The position numbers were made by a program, and so were the translations under genes. From positions 7,378,001-7,442,000 of the forward strand of contig CM060200.1 of assembly GCA_030562195.1 (NCBI GenBank): 64,000 bases of DNA, read 5' to 3'. Origin of the DNA: Nipponacmea schrenckii (taxonomy: Eukaryota > Mollusca > Gastropoda > Lottiidae). Under the pieces are notes generated by a model that saw only the letters and a program-made list of their open reading frames with translations, was not told the DNA's origin and made no database searches. Position 1 is the stretch's first letter; each line of letters begins with the position of its first letter. This document shows positions 1 to 10,334 of the stretch, in pieces.

Positions 1-23
1 TGATTGTATTTTTTTCTTTTCAG

Positions 24-158
24 TTCCGTGTCCATTCAGCTGTATATTATCCATTGTTATGTGAAGTTATAATGTTTGATTTAAAATTAGAACTTCGATC
101 AATTTTGAAGAAATTTTTGTTGCGAATAGCCCCAACCTTTAATATAACAGAGGCATAA
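24..158 (+). CDS. ARFGEF1/2: C-terminal exon of a BIG/ARFGEF-type Arf guanine-nucleotide exchange factor (partial)
   Basis: A pyrimidine-rich tract ending in CAG at 21-23 is followed by 44 codons and a TAA stop at 156-158. The peptide begins FRVHSAVYYPLLCE and continues with FDLKLELRSILKKFLLRI. I recognise this as the extreme C-terminus of the large Sec7-domain proteins BIG1/BIG2, where YYPLLCE, FDL.ELR and FLRIG-like blocks close the protein. The family activates class I Arf GTPases at the trans-Golgi and endosomes and is inhibited by brefeldin A. The catalytic Sec7 domain would lie far upstream, outside the window. The tail after the last helix (APTFNITEA) is short and does not resemble the vertebrate tail. 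The paralogue cannot be assigned; many invertebrates have one gene (Sec71). The call rests on 44 residues recalled from memory, so it is good but not certain. Confidence 0.72.
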   Translation, partial: FRVHSAVYYPLLCEVIMFDLKLELRSILKKFLLRIAPTFNITEA

Positions 159-1363
159 CTTGTGATTACATATATATATAACACGTTATTTATTTTTTTT
201 CCTTTACTCAATCATTTGGGACCTTGCCCACAATGTATGTATTGATGCGCTGCAGATTCAGATTTATGATTTGTTCAGTAGACAATTTGTTTACCAGCAG
301 GGTAATTTTGTAAGATTTCTCACTTTTATTCATTTATTTGTTTGTGTCTAAACAGAACTGTTCAGAAATCTTCAATTGAGCGCCACCCAGATGTGACTGT
401 AATGGGAGATTACTCTAATACTAGCTGATTATTTTTTGCTCTCAAAAACAAAACAGTGTTCTGAATTTATGATTGAAAATTAATCCTGATGTTCTTTGTA
501 ATTTGAGCTGATGTACCGTACAATCAAGATATCTTATCTTCTGCAAATGTCTGTCCTTGAAATATTTTGCTTCACCATTATCTTCATAAAATTTTGAATA
601 TAAAGAAAATGTCAGAAGACATTATGTATTGCTTGTATTGCCTAGTTAGATAATTTCAAAATTATACAATATGAAGAAAGTATTCATCATAATTATAAAG
701 AAATTATTTATTATTAATTAGGAAAAATAATTTTGTTATAAAGGATATAGAAAATGAAATTGATACAGAATTTGATAGAAACATTAAATATTGATAAACA
801 GTTTAATAATACCATTATAAATCATTTTGATCATTTGTTAGGTCAGAATTACTTCTCAATAATACTTTTGTCTATAATAATTTGTATATTTTAAGTAAGT
901 GTATATCTGGTTGTGTATAAAATAGATTGTATATAGTTTTACAGTAAAACTTTTACTCGAGGGCATATTCTTGAGCTTGTATGCATTGAATAGATGTTAA
1001 TAGATTAAAGAGGTTTATTGCTTTTGTAACTAGAAGCATGTTTTGAAATCTGTGGAGTTCTGAAATTAAAATCTATTGTAAACTTCATGTAGACTTTAGG
1101 CAGTAAAACAGAAATAGTGCTGATCTTCACATTCCAAAATTTCATCTTATTATTTTGTTTATTGTAAATTAAGTGTGAAATGTTAGATAAATTATTACTT
1201 ATACTCTTTACAGCAGTTTATTATATTGCAGATATACTATTCTGTGGGCCAATCAAACTAACATTTAAAGACCTATTAATATACACTGTAACTGTTAATA
1301 TAGATATAGTGTATGATACAATATGATATAGGATTTAAACAACATTTAGAAGTTGAGGGTAAA
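159..1363 (+). other. Probable 3' UTR and downstream flank of the ARFGEF gene
   Basis: AT-rich sequence with no open frame of note. It follows the stop at 158, so at least its first part should be 3' UTR. AATAAA-like hexamers are frequent here by composition alone, so I do not place the cleavage site. One candidate lies further on at 2227-2232 (AATAAA). Confidence 0.5.
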
Positions 1364-1518
1364 TATAACAAGGAACACAAGGGAATAAATTATGGTATAA
1401 CACACTTCTTTTATTACATCTGATGACGACACATGTAAATTGTGTTGAAATGTTATGTATCGTGTTAATAAAAGAAGTGTGTTATATGCCATTATTTATT
1501 CCCGTGTTCCTTGTTATA
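1364..1518. mobile_element. Fold-back (inverted-repeat) element, about 54-bp arms
   Basis: The left arm at about 1364-1417 (TATAACAAGGAACACAAGGG through CTTCTTTTATTAC) is almost the exact reverse complement of the right arm at about 1464-1518 (GTTAATAAAAGAAG through CCTTGTTATA). A 46-bp loop separates them and contains CATGTAAATTGTGTTGAAAT. No open frame is inside, so this is a non-autonomous element or a hairpin-forming repeat. A decayed relative with the same left flank lies at 51708-51893. Confidence 0.85.
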
Positions 1519-2663
1519 CAATATGATAAATAAATAAATTGTTGATATTGAATTTGTTTAAATGTAACAATTATTAAAAATGGAGGGTTGTTTATTAACA
1601 TAACATCAATATTATAATCAGATAAATATATATTGGTGCAAATAATTCATTATATATATAAATAGATATTATTCTATATTTTGGGATTTATAGTTATTAA
1701 TATGCTCTTTTGGGTTAGTTTCACTTAAAAGGAAAAAAAAAGATAAAGATATTTACATGCATCCTGAGTCATAAGTTGATATATGCCATTTGATCTAACT
1801 TGTTTGAAATATTTGCCCTTCTATTTCCATCAAAACCATTAGCTTTGAATTCTTTAAGCCACCAATAGTAGACCACCATCGAATTAGATTGAAATGCTTA
1901 GTGTTTTGTTTATCTTTTGTTTCTCAGATAGAGTCACATCAAACTTAAAAATGACCATCAGGAAACTAAAGCATCATTACTTGTATAGAATTGTATAGAG
2001 AGATATATAATATAAAATCATAATATATTAAAAAATTATTGAATAATGAGGGAGTAATTGCTTTCTCTAAATGACTATAATACAGACCTTTATGTTGTTT
2101 TGTGTAATGGCTTTACTTGCCTTTTAAAATTCTTATTTGAAATACTATAATGTATAATTTGTGATACTGTAAGAGATACGCGTCCATATGAAGTGCTTGA
2201 TTGATATTTATATGTGATTTTATGTAAATAAATGTAAAACCTAACTGATGTGGCAAGGAGTTTAAGTTGTTAGACTAAGCTCATCAATGCATCATTCAAA
2301 TGAAAACTTAAATAATCCACTTTGTTACGAGGTAGTTATTAATAAAAACACACTCCAAGTCTGTTCTGTACTTTCAATTGTCTCCAGAACAACTATTCCA
2401 ACTAGATATTTGCTTGACTTTCAAGTAGGTAAACACATAAGTCTTGAATATTTGGCTTGAATTTGTTTCTCAAAAACGAAACTCAATGTCATGTTTATCT
2501 AAATTCACATAATTGTTGAGCTCATCCTATAAACATTTGTCTATAGAAATATATTTTTCGAATATCTTGTACATTTAATTTATTCCTTCATATTATAAGT
2601 TAATCTGGGGTTATATCAATTTATGTTATACTAACAGACAGATGGTTATATATTTCTCTATCA
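1519..2663. other. AT-rich intergenic stretch, no gene seen
   Basis: No supported open frame, RNA gene or clear repeat. An AATAAA hexamer at 2227-2232 could serve the upstream gene if its 3' UTR is long. Confidence 0.5.
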
Positions 2664-2737
2664 CTTACTGGATTTTCCTCTAACAGTTTGTTTTGGTGAA
2701 CTTACTGGATTTTCTTCTAACAGTTTGTTTTGGTGAA
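2664..2737. repeat. 37-bp direct duplication
   Basis: Two head-to-tail copies at 2664-2700 and 2701-2737 begin CTTACTGGATTTTC and end TTTGTTTTGGTGAA. They differ at one position (CCTCT versus CTTCT), so the duplication is recent. Confidence 0.9.
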
Positions 2738-2750
2738 AGTAGACCTGGGA

Positions 2751-2890
2751 CCTGTTTCACAAAATTTTAGCAAAGATACAATCAAGAAATACTGTGACCT
2801 AATTGGTTAATAAAAACTCAATTTGAGTGATTGACCAATCACACCATTGGAAGACTAAAATCACGCTAAGTTAAGTTTTCGTGAAACAGG
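2751..2890. mobile_element. MITE-like element with CCTGTTTCAC inverted ends
   Basis: The left end CCTGTTTCACAAAATTTTAG at 2751 is mirrored by the right end, which reads AAGTTTTCGTGAAACAGG and ends at 2890. The element is 140 bp with no coding capacity. Inside are ACCTAATTGGTTAA and GATTGACCAATCAC, giving a second, internal inverted pair. Related CCTGTTTCAC-ended repeats are, from general knowledge, common in marine invertebrate genomes. Confidence 0.7.
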
Positions 2891-3410
2891 CTTCAGATGC
2901 TGTGATGTACATTGTTGGATTAATTTGAATAATTCTTACCAAGATTGTCTGATTTTAAGCGAATAAGCTATTGTCCTATAGTTATTCTTCAGTCACATTT
3001 TGAATGAAGGCTTTGAGGTTAATATTAATGAATATAATAAAGCCTTATTTACAATGTGTATTCAATAGAAATTTACCAGATTATGACCATTTTCACATTA
3101 TGTATTTATTATTGTATGAGTTGTATGTAGCATGGAAAATACAGTTATTTATCTTAATATAATGTTTTATTAATTGAAATGTTTTTTTATGGGTTGGTTA
3201 TGGGTCCAACGTTATGCCAGTTGCAAGTACTGAGTGGGTCATATATTTGAGCAAATTATGTTATTGCATTTGGATTATGAATATAAATGCAGTGGGCAAT
3301 AAGGGTAATAGCGTTTCATGAATTTAGGTTTCCTAAGACTTCTTTTCTCTTATGGATTGAAAAAGGATTTGAATGAAGAAGTGAAAGAAAATACCCATGA
3401 AAGGTGACCT

Positions 3411-3612
3411 TTCATAGCCCAACATCCCTTGAAAATGAAATGACATTTTTTTCATCCCTTGGAAATGAAATAAACCTTCCCAACCCAACATCCCTTGACA
3501 ATGAAATAAACATGTCCAACCCATCACCCCTTAAAATTAAATAAATCATTCCAACCCATCACCCCTTAAGATTAAATAAACTTATCCAACCCTACATCCC
3601 TTGAAAAACAGA
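3411..3612. repeat. Degenerate tandem repeat, unit about 37-40 bp
   Basis: Five to six imperfect units carry the core CATCCCTTGAAAATGAAAT, later CATCACCCCTTAAAATTAAA, and end in CCAACCC. A short open frame on the minus strand across this block is only the repeat read in one frame (recurring FHFQGM), so I do not call a gene. Confidence 0.75.
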
Positions 3613-3644
3613 ATAGACTCTTCTGAATACAGTAATCAATCGGA

Positions 3645-4165
3645 ATACCACTCACAATTCAAGGTCATGACCTGATTATGTGAGTGAATTATGAGTGGGT
3701 ACTCAGTTGAGTGAGTAGATAAAGAAAACAGTTCACTGAAATTCCAAAATATTTGAAACATTTCTTATATTAGTGAGCTCTAGTGAGCAGTACTCATCAT
3801 CACTCACTAACGGTTCACCAATTACTGCAAAATTCTGACTTGACTGAGTGGAGTTTTGAAAACAGCTCACTCAGCTGAGTAGATTTTGAAATCTGCTCAG
3901 AAGTTTTCCAAATAAACTGATATATTAGTGAGTAGTAGTGAGTAGTGCTCACAACAGTTCACCTTTTTTACAGAATTGGCCAAATAATTTCAAAAATTAG
4001 TGAGTAGTAGTGAGTAGTACTCACAACAGTTCACCTTTTTTACAAAATTGGCCAAATAATTTGAAAAATTAGTGAGCTCTTCTCGAAATCAACTCACTAA
4101 GCTGAGTAGATGTTCACAAATCACTCACTGAATTAGGTCAATGACCTAATTAGTGAGTTAAGAAA
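3645..4165. repeat. TGAGTGAGT-rich block with a 72-bp tandem repeat
   Basis: The motifs GAGTGAGT, AGTGAGTAG and CTCACTCA recur on both strands across about 500 bp. A 72-bp unit beginning ATTAGTGAGTAGTAGTGAG repeats at 3924 and 3996, and a third start at 4068 diverges after ATTAGTGAG. The block ends in AATTAGTGAGTTAAG. No coding potential. Confidence 0.75.
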
Positions 4166-4504
4166 GGACTCGTCTACTATTCCTACAGGTGAAGGGGGTG
4201 TGAGGTTGGGTGGGATTCATTTGATGGCCAAAGGGGTGTCTTGGATGCAAATTAGCTTTAACATAAGTATTTCCAAGCATAAGATTGTTGACAATTTTGC
4301 AGCCAAACAGATAGCTCAATATTGCATCAAAATAATTGAGGAAAAATATAGTAAAGCTGTCAATTAGAAATATATATTTATTTTCATATAGTTATAAAAA
4401 GAATTGAATGCAATATTACTATATGCAAATTGGTGCTTAGGTAAGCATGCAATATTAACAACAGCAAAAATACATTGAATTGAAACTCATTTCGAAGCAT
4501 AACA

Positions 4505-5045
4505 GTAATCAATTTCTAAGTATAACACAGTACTTTAGAAGTATAACACAGTAATTTAGAAGTATAACACAGTAAAACAGTAATTTAGAAGTATAACACA
4601 GTAATTTAGAAGTATAACACAGTAATTTAGAAGTATAACACAGTAATTTGGAATTACAACACAGTAATTTGGAAGTACAACACAGTAATTTAGAAGTATA
4701 ACACAGTAATTTGGAAGTACAACACAGTAATTTAGAAGTATAACACAGTAATTTAGAAGTATAACACAGTAATTTAGAAGTATAACACAGTAATTTAGAA
4801 GTATAACACAGTAATTTAGAAGTATAACACAGTAATTTGGAAGTACAACACAGTAATTTAGAAGTATAACATAGTAATGTAGAAGTATAACACAGTAATT
4901 TAAAAGTTTAATGTAGAAATATAACACAGTAATTTAGAAGTATAACACAGTAATTTAGAAGTATAACACAGTAATTTAGAAGTACAACACAGTAATTTAG
5001 AAGTATAACACAGTAATTTAGAAATATAACACAGTACTTTAGAAA
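4505..5045. repeat. 21-bp minisatellite, about 25 units
   Basis: The unit reads AGTAATTTAGAAGTATAACA plus C and repeats nearly without interruption. A variant unit with TTTGGAAGTACAACAC is interspersed. Because 21 is a multiple of three, one minus-strand frame stays open for 123 codons (recurring NYCVILL). That is a by-product of the repeat and is not annotated as a protein. Confidence 0.93.
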
Positions 5046-5074
5046 TATTAGAAACACATTAGAATGGGACAATA

Positions 5075-5236
5075 AACCGAGGCCCTGTGTGCTACTGGCT
5101 GTGGAAGTCGAAAAAGAGCAGGCTTATGCTGCTGACCTGGCAAAATTTCCCTCATAGAACACTGCATGGCATTGCCCGTCTTCATTAGCCCATAAGATGC
5201 AGAAAAGTAGGACGTAAAACTCCATTCATTTCATTT
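5075..5236 (-). mobile_element. SINE-like dispersed repeat, copy 1
   Basis: Read on the minus strand it contains GGAGTTTTACGTCCTACT, GATGCAGAAAAG-type sequence, GGGCTAATGAAGACGGGCAA, ATGCCATGCAGTG and GAGGGAAATTTTGCCAGG. The same ordered blocks occur at 6604-6840, and parts occur at 23395, 45384, 49870 and 62225. No promoter boxes could be verified, so SINE is a working label. Confidence 0.7.
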
Positions 5237-6603
5237 CAATGGCTGCATGTAAGAATAGTTATTCTTGGCATTCCTTTAAATAGTTGAAGGTGCTCTATCA
5301 GTAAAGCAATATTCTTTACAATAGTTCTCATTAAGTTTCTTTCCACAGAGTCAGTGATTTATTTCCATTCTAATACGCCTTTTAACTTTGCATCTTGAAA
5401 TTTAAAACTCTCTTTCGCTCATATTATAAAATAGACACGAACATAGTAGCTATTGTAACCTACAATAAAAAATTGTTTATGTAACAAAATAATTTACCAT
5501 GCATTCAAAAAAGAGAAAATAATCTCGGTTAATTTGTTATAACGCCAAAAAAATATCACTTATGATAAGCCCACTACTCCCATCTTTCCCCTATCATTTT
5601 CATGTTTCCCTGGTTCAGAAAGCCTTGTCCATCATACACACCAATTTCAGTGACATATGAAGGATAACTATCATAGACATAAAACGTGATATAGCAGATT
5701 GATACTAGAAAACTTAGAAATGATAATAAACATAAATATTCTACTTACCTCCAAACGTCAACAATTAAACACTTAATATAGGGTAAATCTGGGAATAGTG
5801 GGTCACTTATTTTCAGAGCCAGTTTCCATTCTGGCGAACACCATGTTAAAATATTCTTTTGGTGACATTTGAAATCTGCAAAAGATAATTAAAATAAAGT
5901 ATGCTTTTTTCAAAATAAATATAGCTGCAAATTCACCTTTTTACACAAGTTAACAGGATTGTGTAGAGAATTCCATACCATATTCTTAGATCTTTAATTC
6001 CATCCTTCTGGTTTAAATTAAGATATCTTGACAGAATTTATGTTTTTGATTTTGATATTTCAACATGTCACCTCAATAAAACTCTTTAAGTCGTATCATA
6101 TACATGTAACTGAATAAATGGGGAGACTCCTGTTTATTTTCTCACAGCACATGTTTGTCATTCTTCTTGTCGATAGCTACACACGTTTTGACAGTATAAT
6201 AAATTGCAACAGTATCCTGGTCATTCTGGATTGCTCCTTGCCCTGTATATGTAGGTATTGGGACATAGTGCGCTAATACTTAATAAGAGATACAGAGCAG
6301 AAACCCACAGGTTTTTTTGGTGTTTTTTTTTAAACCTGTGTGTATTAACTCTTCTCCAGTCCGTCAATGAAAATTCCCCCCCCCCCTCTCCAAAGATTGG
6401 TGTTGCGTGCAACTGAAAACCACTGGCCAAGTGACGAGTCACGTGAATGATTAGCTTATATACAGTGCAAAGGGACACAATCGCAGAATGAACAGCATCC
6501 ATTGAAGTATATGGTCAGTGGTCAGGGATTTGAATTGGATCAGGATATTTGGAATATCTAAAGGGATAAAACCATCTAAGCATTTGCTGTATCATTTAAT
6601 AGA
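5237..6603. other. Intergenic, no gene seen
   Basis: AT-rich sequence with a C-run near 6377 and no supported coding frame. The 93-codon minus-strand frame at 6221-6502 has no recognisable motif and crosses homopolymer runs, so I do not call it. Confidence 0.5.
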
Positions 6604-6840
6604 GCTAACTTCAAATGGAATGAAATGAAATGGAGTTTTACGCCCTACTCTTCTGCACCTTATGAGCTAATGGAGACGGGCGAAGCCATGCAGTATGGAA
6701 GGAGGGAAATATTGCCAGGAAAGCGGCATAAGCCTACTCTTTGTGCGAATTCTAACTGTCGTGGGATTTATAAAATACACAACCTATTTATTGTTTATAG
6801 TATTATTCGAACGACTGGACGCTTTTCCATGTAAGTCATT
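6604..6840 (+). mobile_element. SINE-like dispersed repeat, copy 2
   Basis: The plus strand carries ATGGAGTTTTACGCCCTACT, CTTCTGCACCTTATGAGCTA, GGAGACGGGCGAAGCCATGC and GGCATAAGCCTACTCTTTG, the same order as the minus-strand copy at 5075-5236. The short frames across it (69 and 80 codons) are repeat-derived. Confidence 0.7.
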
Positions 6841-9264
6841 AAAACCTACTTCCCTTATCGCCAAGCCATTTAACTATAACAAACGCATCATTGCTGTTTT
6901 GGGACTGTCGTTATTTAGCCTTCAATTACTCAATTGATGAACATTCTACCATACAGGTATTTTACGTCATAGGTAAACTTCAATGCTGGCCAAATTTTCT
7001 GATGCTATAATACCCCTGGAATATACAAGTGTGAGCTAAAATCTGTCTCATTGAGGCACCACCACACCCGCTTAAAAGTGTTATAGAAACTCAATATTCG
7101 AAACATTACTTTTTTTAGTGACTAGGCCACTTTCTTTATGTCTTTATGCGAAGAGAACAAGCACTTTATATGACAGGTCTGAGAAACTTCTACTTAAGTG
7201 TACCCTTGACTTAAAACACTTGTCTTTCACCAATTGATAACTTTATCATTTCAATTCATTTCAAATGACATAAGTGTTGCATATTTCAGAAGCCAAATTA
7301 TTTGGTTAAACTTAAGATAAATGAGAGAAGCAGCCGAACGTCTGGCAAATAAAAAGATCGTGTTTTTTTTCTATGAAAGTAGCGTAATTGAAAGATATGA
7401 TAACATTGAGAAATAATATGATAACATTAATAAAATAATTGGGAATTCGATGTTTTACTTGTGTAATTAGATGTTAGTGATTTGCACTTAAAAACTGTTG
7501 TCTGAACATTTAGTGCAGTAATGAAATAGTTGTTTGGCCAAACTTCTTACTGGTATGATATCACGAATGGCATGGACAGAATGCATGAACAAAATGGTAC
7601 TGTGCTATTGAATTTTGCAAATAATTGTATGGTGCATTCTAAGATATCCTATTTATGAAGATATTACTTTGGCAGAATGATATTTTAGTATATACATAAC
7701 TGATGCAGCCTAAGTACTTGACATCGACAAATATATTAAATATATCATTCTCAATCTGATATTACTGAGCCGGAATGGTATTTGGTACAAACGTAACTGA
7801 TGCAATCATGAAATCATTACATGATTGTTTGGTGCTGATACCTGTTACCAGAGCACTCAACTTTTTTATTTGTCAATTCGACAGATTTACAGCTTATTAA
7901 AGATATCATTATCAAGCTAACATTACTGAGCCAGAATGGTATTTTGGTACTAACGTAACTGGTAGTAACTGAACTCATTAAGGTATAAAAATAAAGCAAT
8001 TGTTGGTGAAAATAACTTTTGCTCATTATAAGATTCTGTGACTATACTGATGAAATTATTTTAAGCTATCACGATCTCTCGCATTGATAATGACATTCCT
8101 TAAACGAGCGTTACGGTGGTAGTATTTACATCATTTATATATTTTATATAGACATGTGTATATGTAAGTCGGTTACACCAATGGATGTATTTGATTATTA
8201 TTTGTGTCTGTAACCGTTTGTGCTTTATTTTATTACAACTGGGCAGCTTCCTAGTGGGAATGCAAAACATACTATGTCAATATAATATTAAATCTTTTTC
8301 AAATTCGCCAAACACTGCACAAACATCTGCAATGAAACCATATCCACGATTGCAATACAACTTCTTTGAGTCTCTTATGCAGAGTATAGGTGCTGTTCAT
8401 AGAAATGTGACAACGTTACAATACACTATTACCTTATACACTGTCATATTGACGTCATATTTCTCTTAGTTTTAGTGGAATTGCAGGACCACACAGGGCT
8501 GGGTGAAAAATTCGAATGATGCTATCAGTGTCTCTGATACTTCAATAGGATATAATATATACAACTGTAGACCGAATCCATTGATTGTGTGTTCAACTTC
8601 AAATTTATGAACTATCGTCTTTTAATGTTTTAACGTTGACAATAAATGCTATCTTTTGCAATATGATTTAGTAATGAATGTGTCGGATTAAAGCAATTCT
8701 CGTATAAAATTGAATTTGATGATGAGAATCAGTCTAAGATAATCTGTCGTGTGTACGTGAATGACGACATTCTATAAGGATTAAAACTAATATGTTTCCT
8801 ATTCAAATAAAATCAAAGAATTGTTGCCGAGTGGCTAGTGCCGATAAGAGAATTAGGAGGCGGGTAATTGTTAATATGATTGACAGTTGATCAGATAGGG
8901 AATCGAAATTGATTAAGCGTGATATTAGAAATAAATTTGCAATCGTTATATTTAAATTCATTTCAGACTTTTAGATCGAATATTTATTGACTGAATTAAA
9001 TTTGGTAAAAATAATATCGTTATCTGTATCGCAATTGAAAAAAAATAAACGCAAGAAAGGACTTATTAGGTCATATTAGTCGTATAATTGTAAACTTATA
9101 CTAAACATTGAATATAGGCCTAATCTTATATTTCGCATAATGGAAATGATTCATTCAAAATAATGCATGTGGTATATCAAATGATATACAATAGTTTGGC
9201 GTTAGAACTTTCAAGAGACAATAATATTTCAACAAATTATTCAAATGAAATTTACGCTATTTCT
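6841..9264. other. Intergenic with weak repeats
   Basis: No supported gene. Around 7640-7960 a degenerate segment recurs two to three times (ATTACTGAGCCGGAATGGTA, then ATTACTGAGCCAGAATGGTA, each followed by AACGTAACTG). A fragment at about 8462-8560 (AATGATGCTATCAGTGTCTC) belongs to the GATGCTATCAGTGTC dispersed family also seen at 16400, 25251, 38913 and 59131. Confidence 0.5.
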
Positions 9265-9420
9265 AAGCCATTTAATGTGATTTGAAGAATAGTAAAGCCG
9301 TTTTGAAATTCGATTTGTTTAATCCAGGTAGAGATTCAAAAGGGCTAGGAACTACGTTTGTGTGTTTTTTCCATGTAAGGAATATAATATGTACGTAGTT
9401 TCGTATGCGTTTACAATATT
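9265..9420. mobile_element. Decayed copy of the CATACG-ended MITE
   Basis: The segment GGAACTACGTTTGTGTGTTT followed by TTCCATGTAAGGAATA and ACGTAGTTTCGTATGCG parallels the right end of the better-preserved element at 16107-16369 (GAACTACGTTCGTGTGTGTT, TTCCATATAAGAACCA, GTATAGTTCCGTATGG). It sits just downstream of the TAL1 polyadenylation signal. Confidence 0.5.
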
Positions 9421-9492
9421 GTTCTCCAATGAATAAGGATTGCTGTTGATCAGAAGAAGGACAATACAAACAGAACTAAAAAACAGTAATTC

Positions 9493-9498
9493 TTTATT
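9493..9498 (-). terminator. Polyadenylation signal of the TAL1-like gene
   Basis: AATAAA on the minus strand (TTTATT on plus), 59 bases past the stop codon. This spacing is normal for a short 3' UTR. Confidence 0.6.
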
Positions 9499-9556
9499 GC
9501 ATGGCACCAAATAAATTAGTCAACCCATCTTGATTGTCAAATTCTCTCAAGTCTTA

Positions 9557-10324
9557 TTACTCGGATTCCATTTCACAATTCACGATATCACCACCATCTT
9601 CCTCAAAACTACACGCTGAAGACGCAGACGAGAGTGAATCGTCCACAAAGGAATGGCGGTGTACATCACTAACCTGATCTAAAGAATCCATGGAAATAGA
9701 AAGACAGTTTGAGCTTTCATTATTGCCTGGTCGTTCGAAGCCATTTTGTTTCTGGAAATCGAGGACTTTGTTTAAAAGTTTGATATATTTTATTGACATT
9801 CGGAGTATTTCATTTTTACTAAGTTTCTTGTCCGGTGGATGACTTGGAACCAATTTGCGTAACTCTGCAAATGCACCGTTAACGTTTTGCTGCCTCCATC
9901 TTTCGCGTCCATTTGTAAATATACGACGCACTGTGTGTTTCCGAACAGGTGGAATATGTGTAATAGAACTATTAAATCGTCTGCGAGTGATACGTGAAGC
10001 GGGGAAGTCAACAATATGTGTCCCGAGAACAGCAGGACTGGAATTGAGTAGAGTAGATCTGGGTGGTAGTATGGATTGTAGACAAATATATCCAGAGTCT
10101 TTTGTTTCTGAAATATTGACGTCCGAAGAAAATACGTTGTCGTCTGCCTCTTCCAAATCTCTTCTCAACGCATCTTCTTCAACACTGTCAATAGTAGCTG
10201 AAGATAAGTACCTAAAGTCATCATAACCATTGTCGTCTGTTATATCTGATGCTTTATCATCGACTGTTTTACTGTTAGATTTAGAATCTGTCTTAATAAC
10301 AACATTAGGGCTACCGACCTTCAT
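9557..10324 (-). CDS. TAL1: TAL1/SCL-type basic helix-loop-helix transcription factor (main coding exon)
   Basis: This exon encodes 255 residues if it starts at the ATG at 10322-10324. The bHLH domain spans about residues 130-193 and begins [19 protein letters not shown]. It continues [20 protein letters not shown] and ends with a second helix, [24 protein letters not shown] carries the E-box-contacting Glu and Arg of the basic region. Vertebrate TAL1, TAL2 and LYL1 share this block almost residue for residue. TAL proteins pair with E-proteins on E-box DNA and bridge to LMO and GATA factors in blood, endothelial and neural lineages. The N-terminus is acidic and the C-tail rich in Ser and acidic residues; neither is recognisable. 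A good acceptor (TTTATTTCAG, exon from 10333) sits 9 bases before the ATG. The same frame is open across it, so an upstream coding exon could exist. Vertebrate TAL1 is about 330 residues, so some N-terminus may be missing. Confidence 0.93.
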   Translation of the reverse strand: MKVGSPNVVIKTDSKSNSKTVDDKASDITDDNGYDDFRYLSSATIDSVEEDALRRDLEEADDNVFSSDVNISETKDSGYICLQSILPPRSTLLNSSPAVLGTHIVDFPASRITRRRFNSSITHIPPVRKHTVRRIFTNGRERWRQQNVNGAFAELRKLVPSHPPDKKLSKNEILRMSIKYIKLLNKVLDFQKQNGFERPGNNESSNCLSISMDSLDQVSDVHRHSFVDDSLSSASSACSFEEDGGDIVNCEMESE

Positions 10325-10334
10325 TTCACCCACC

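Noticed and set aside
4556..4927. 123-codon minus-strand open frame
   Set aside because: It is the 21-bp minisatellite read in one frame; no composition or domain of a real protein.
8825..8870. tRNA-like start (GCCGAGTGGCTAGTGCC)
   Set aside because: Resembles an A box of a Leu or Ser tRNA, but no B box or acceptor-stem pairing follows.
9855..10226. 123-codon plus-strand frame
   Set aside because: Antisense of the TAL1 exon, which has clear homology on the minus strand.
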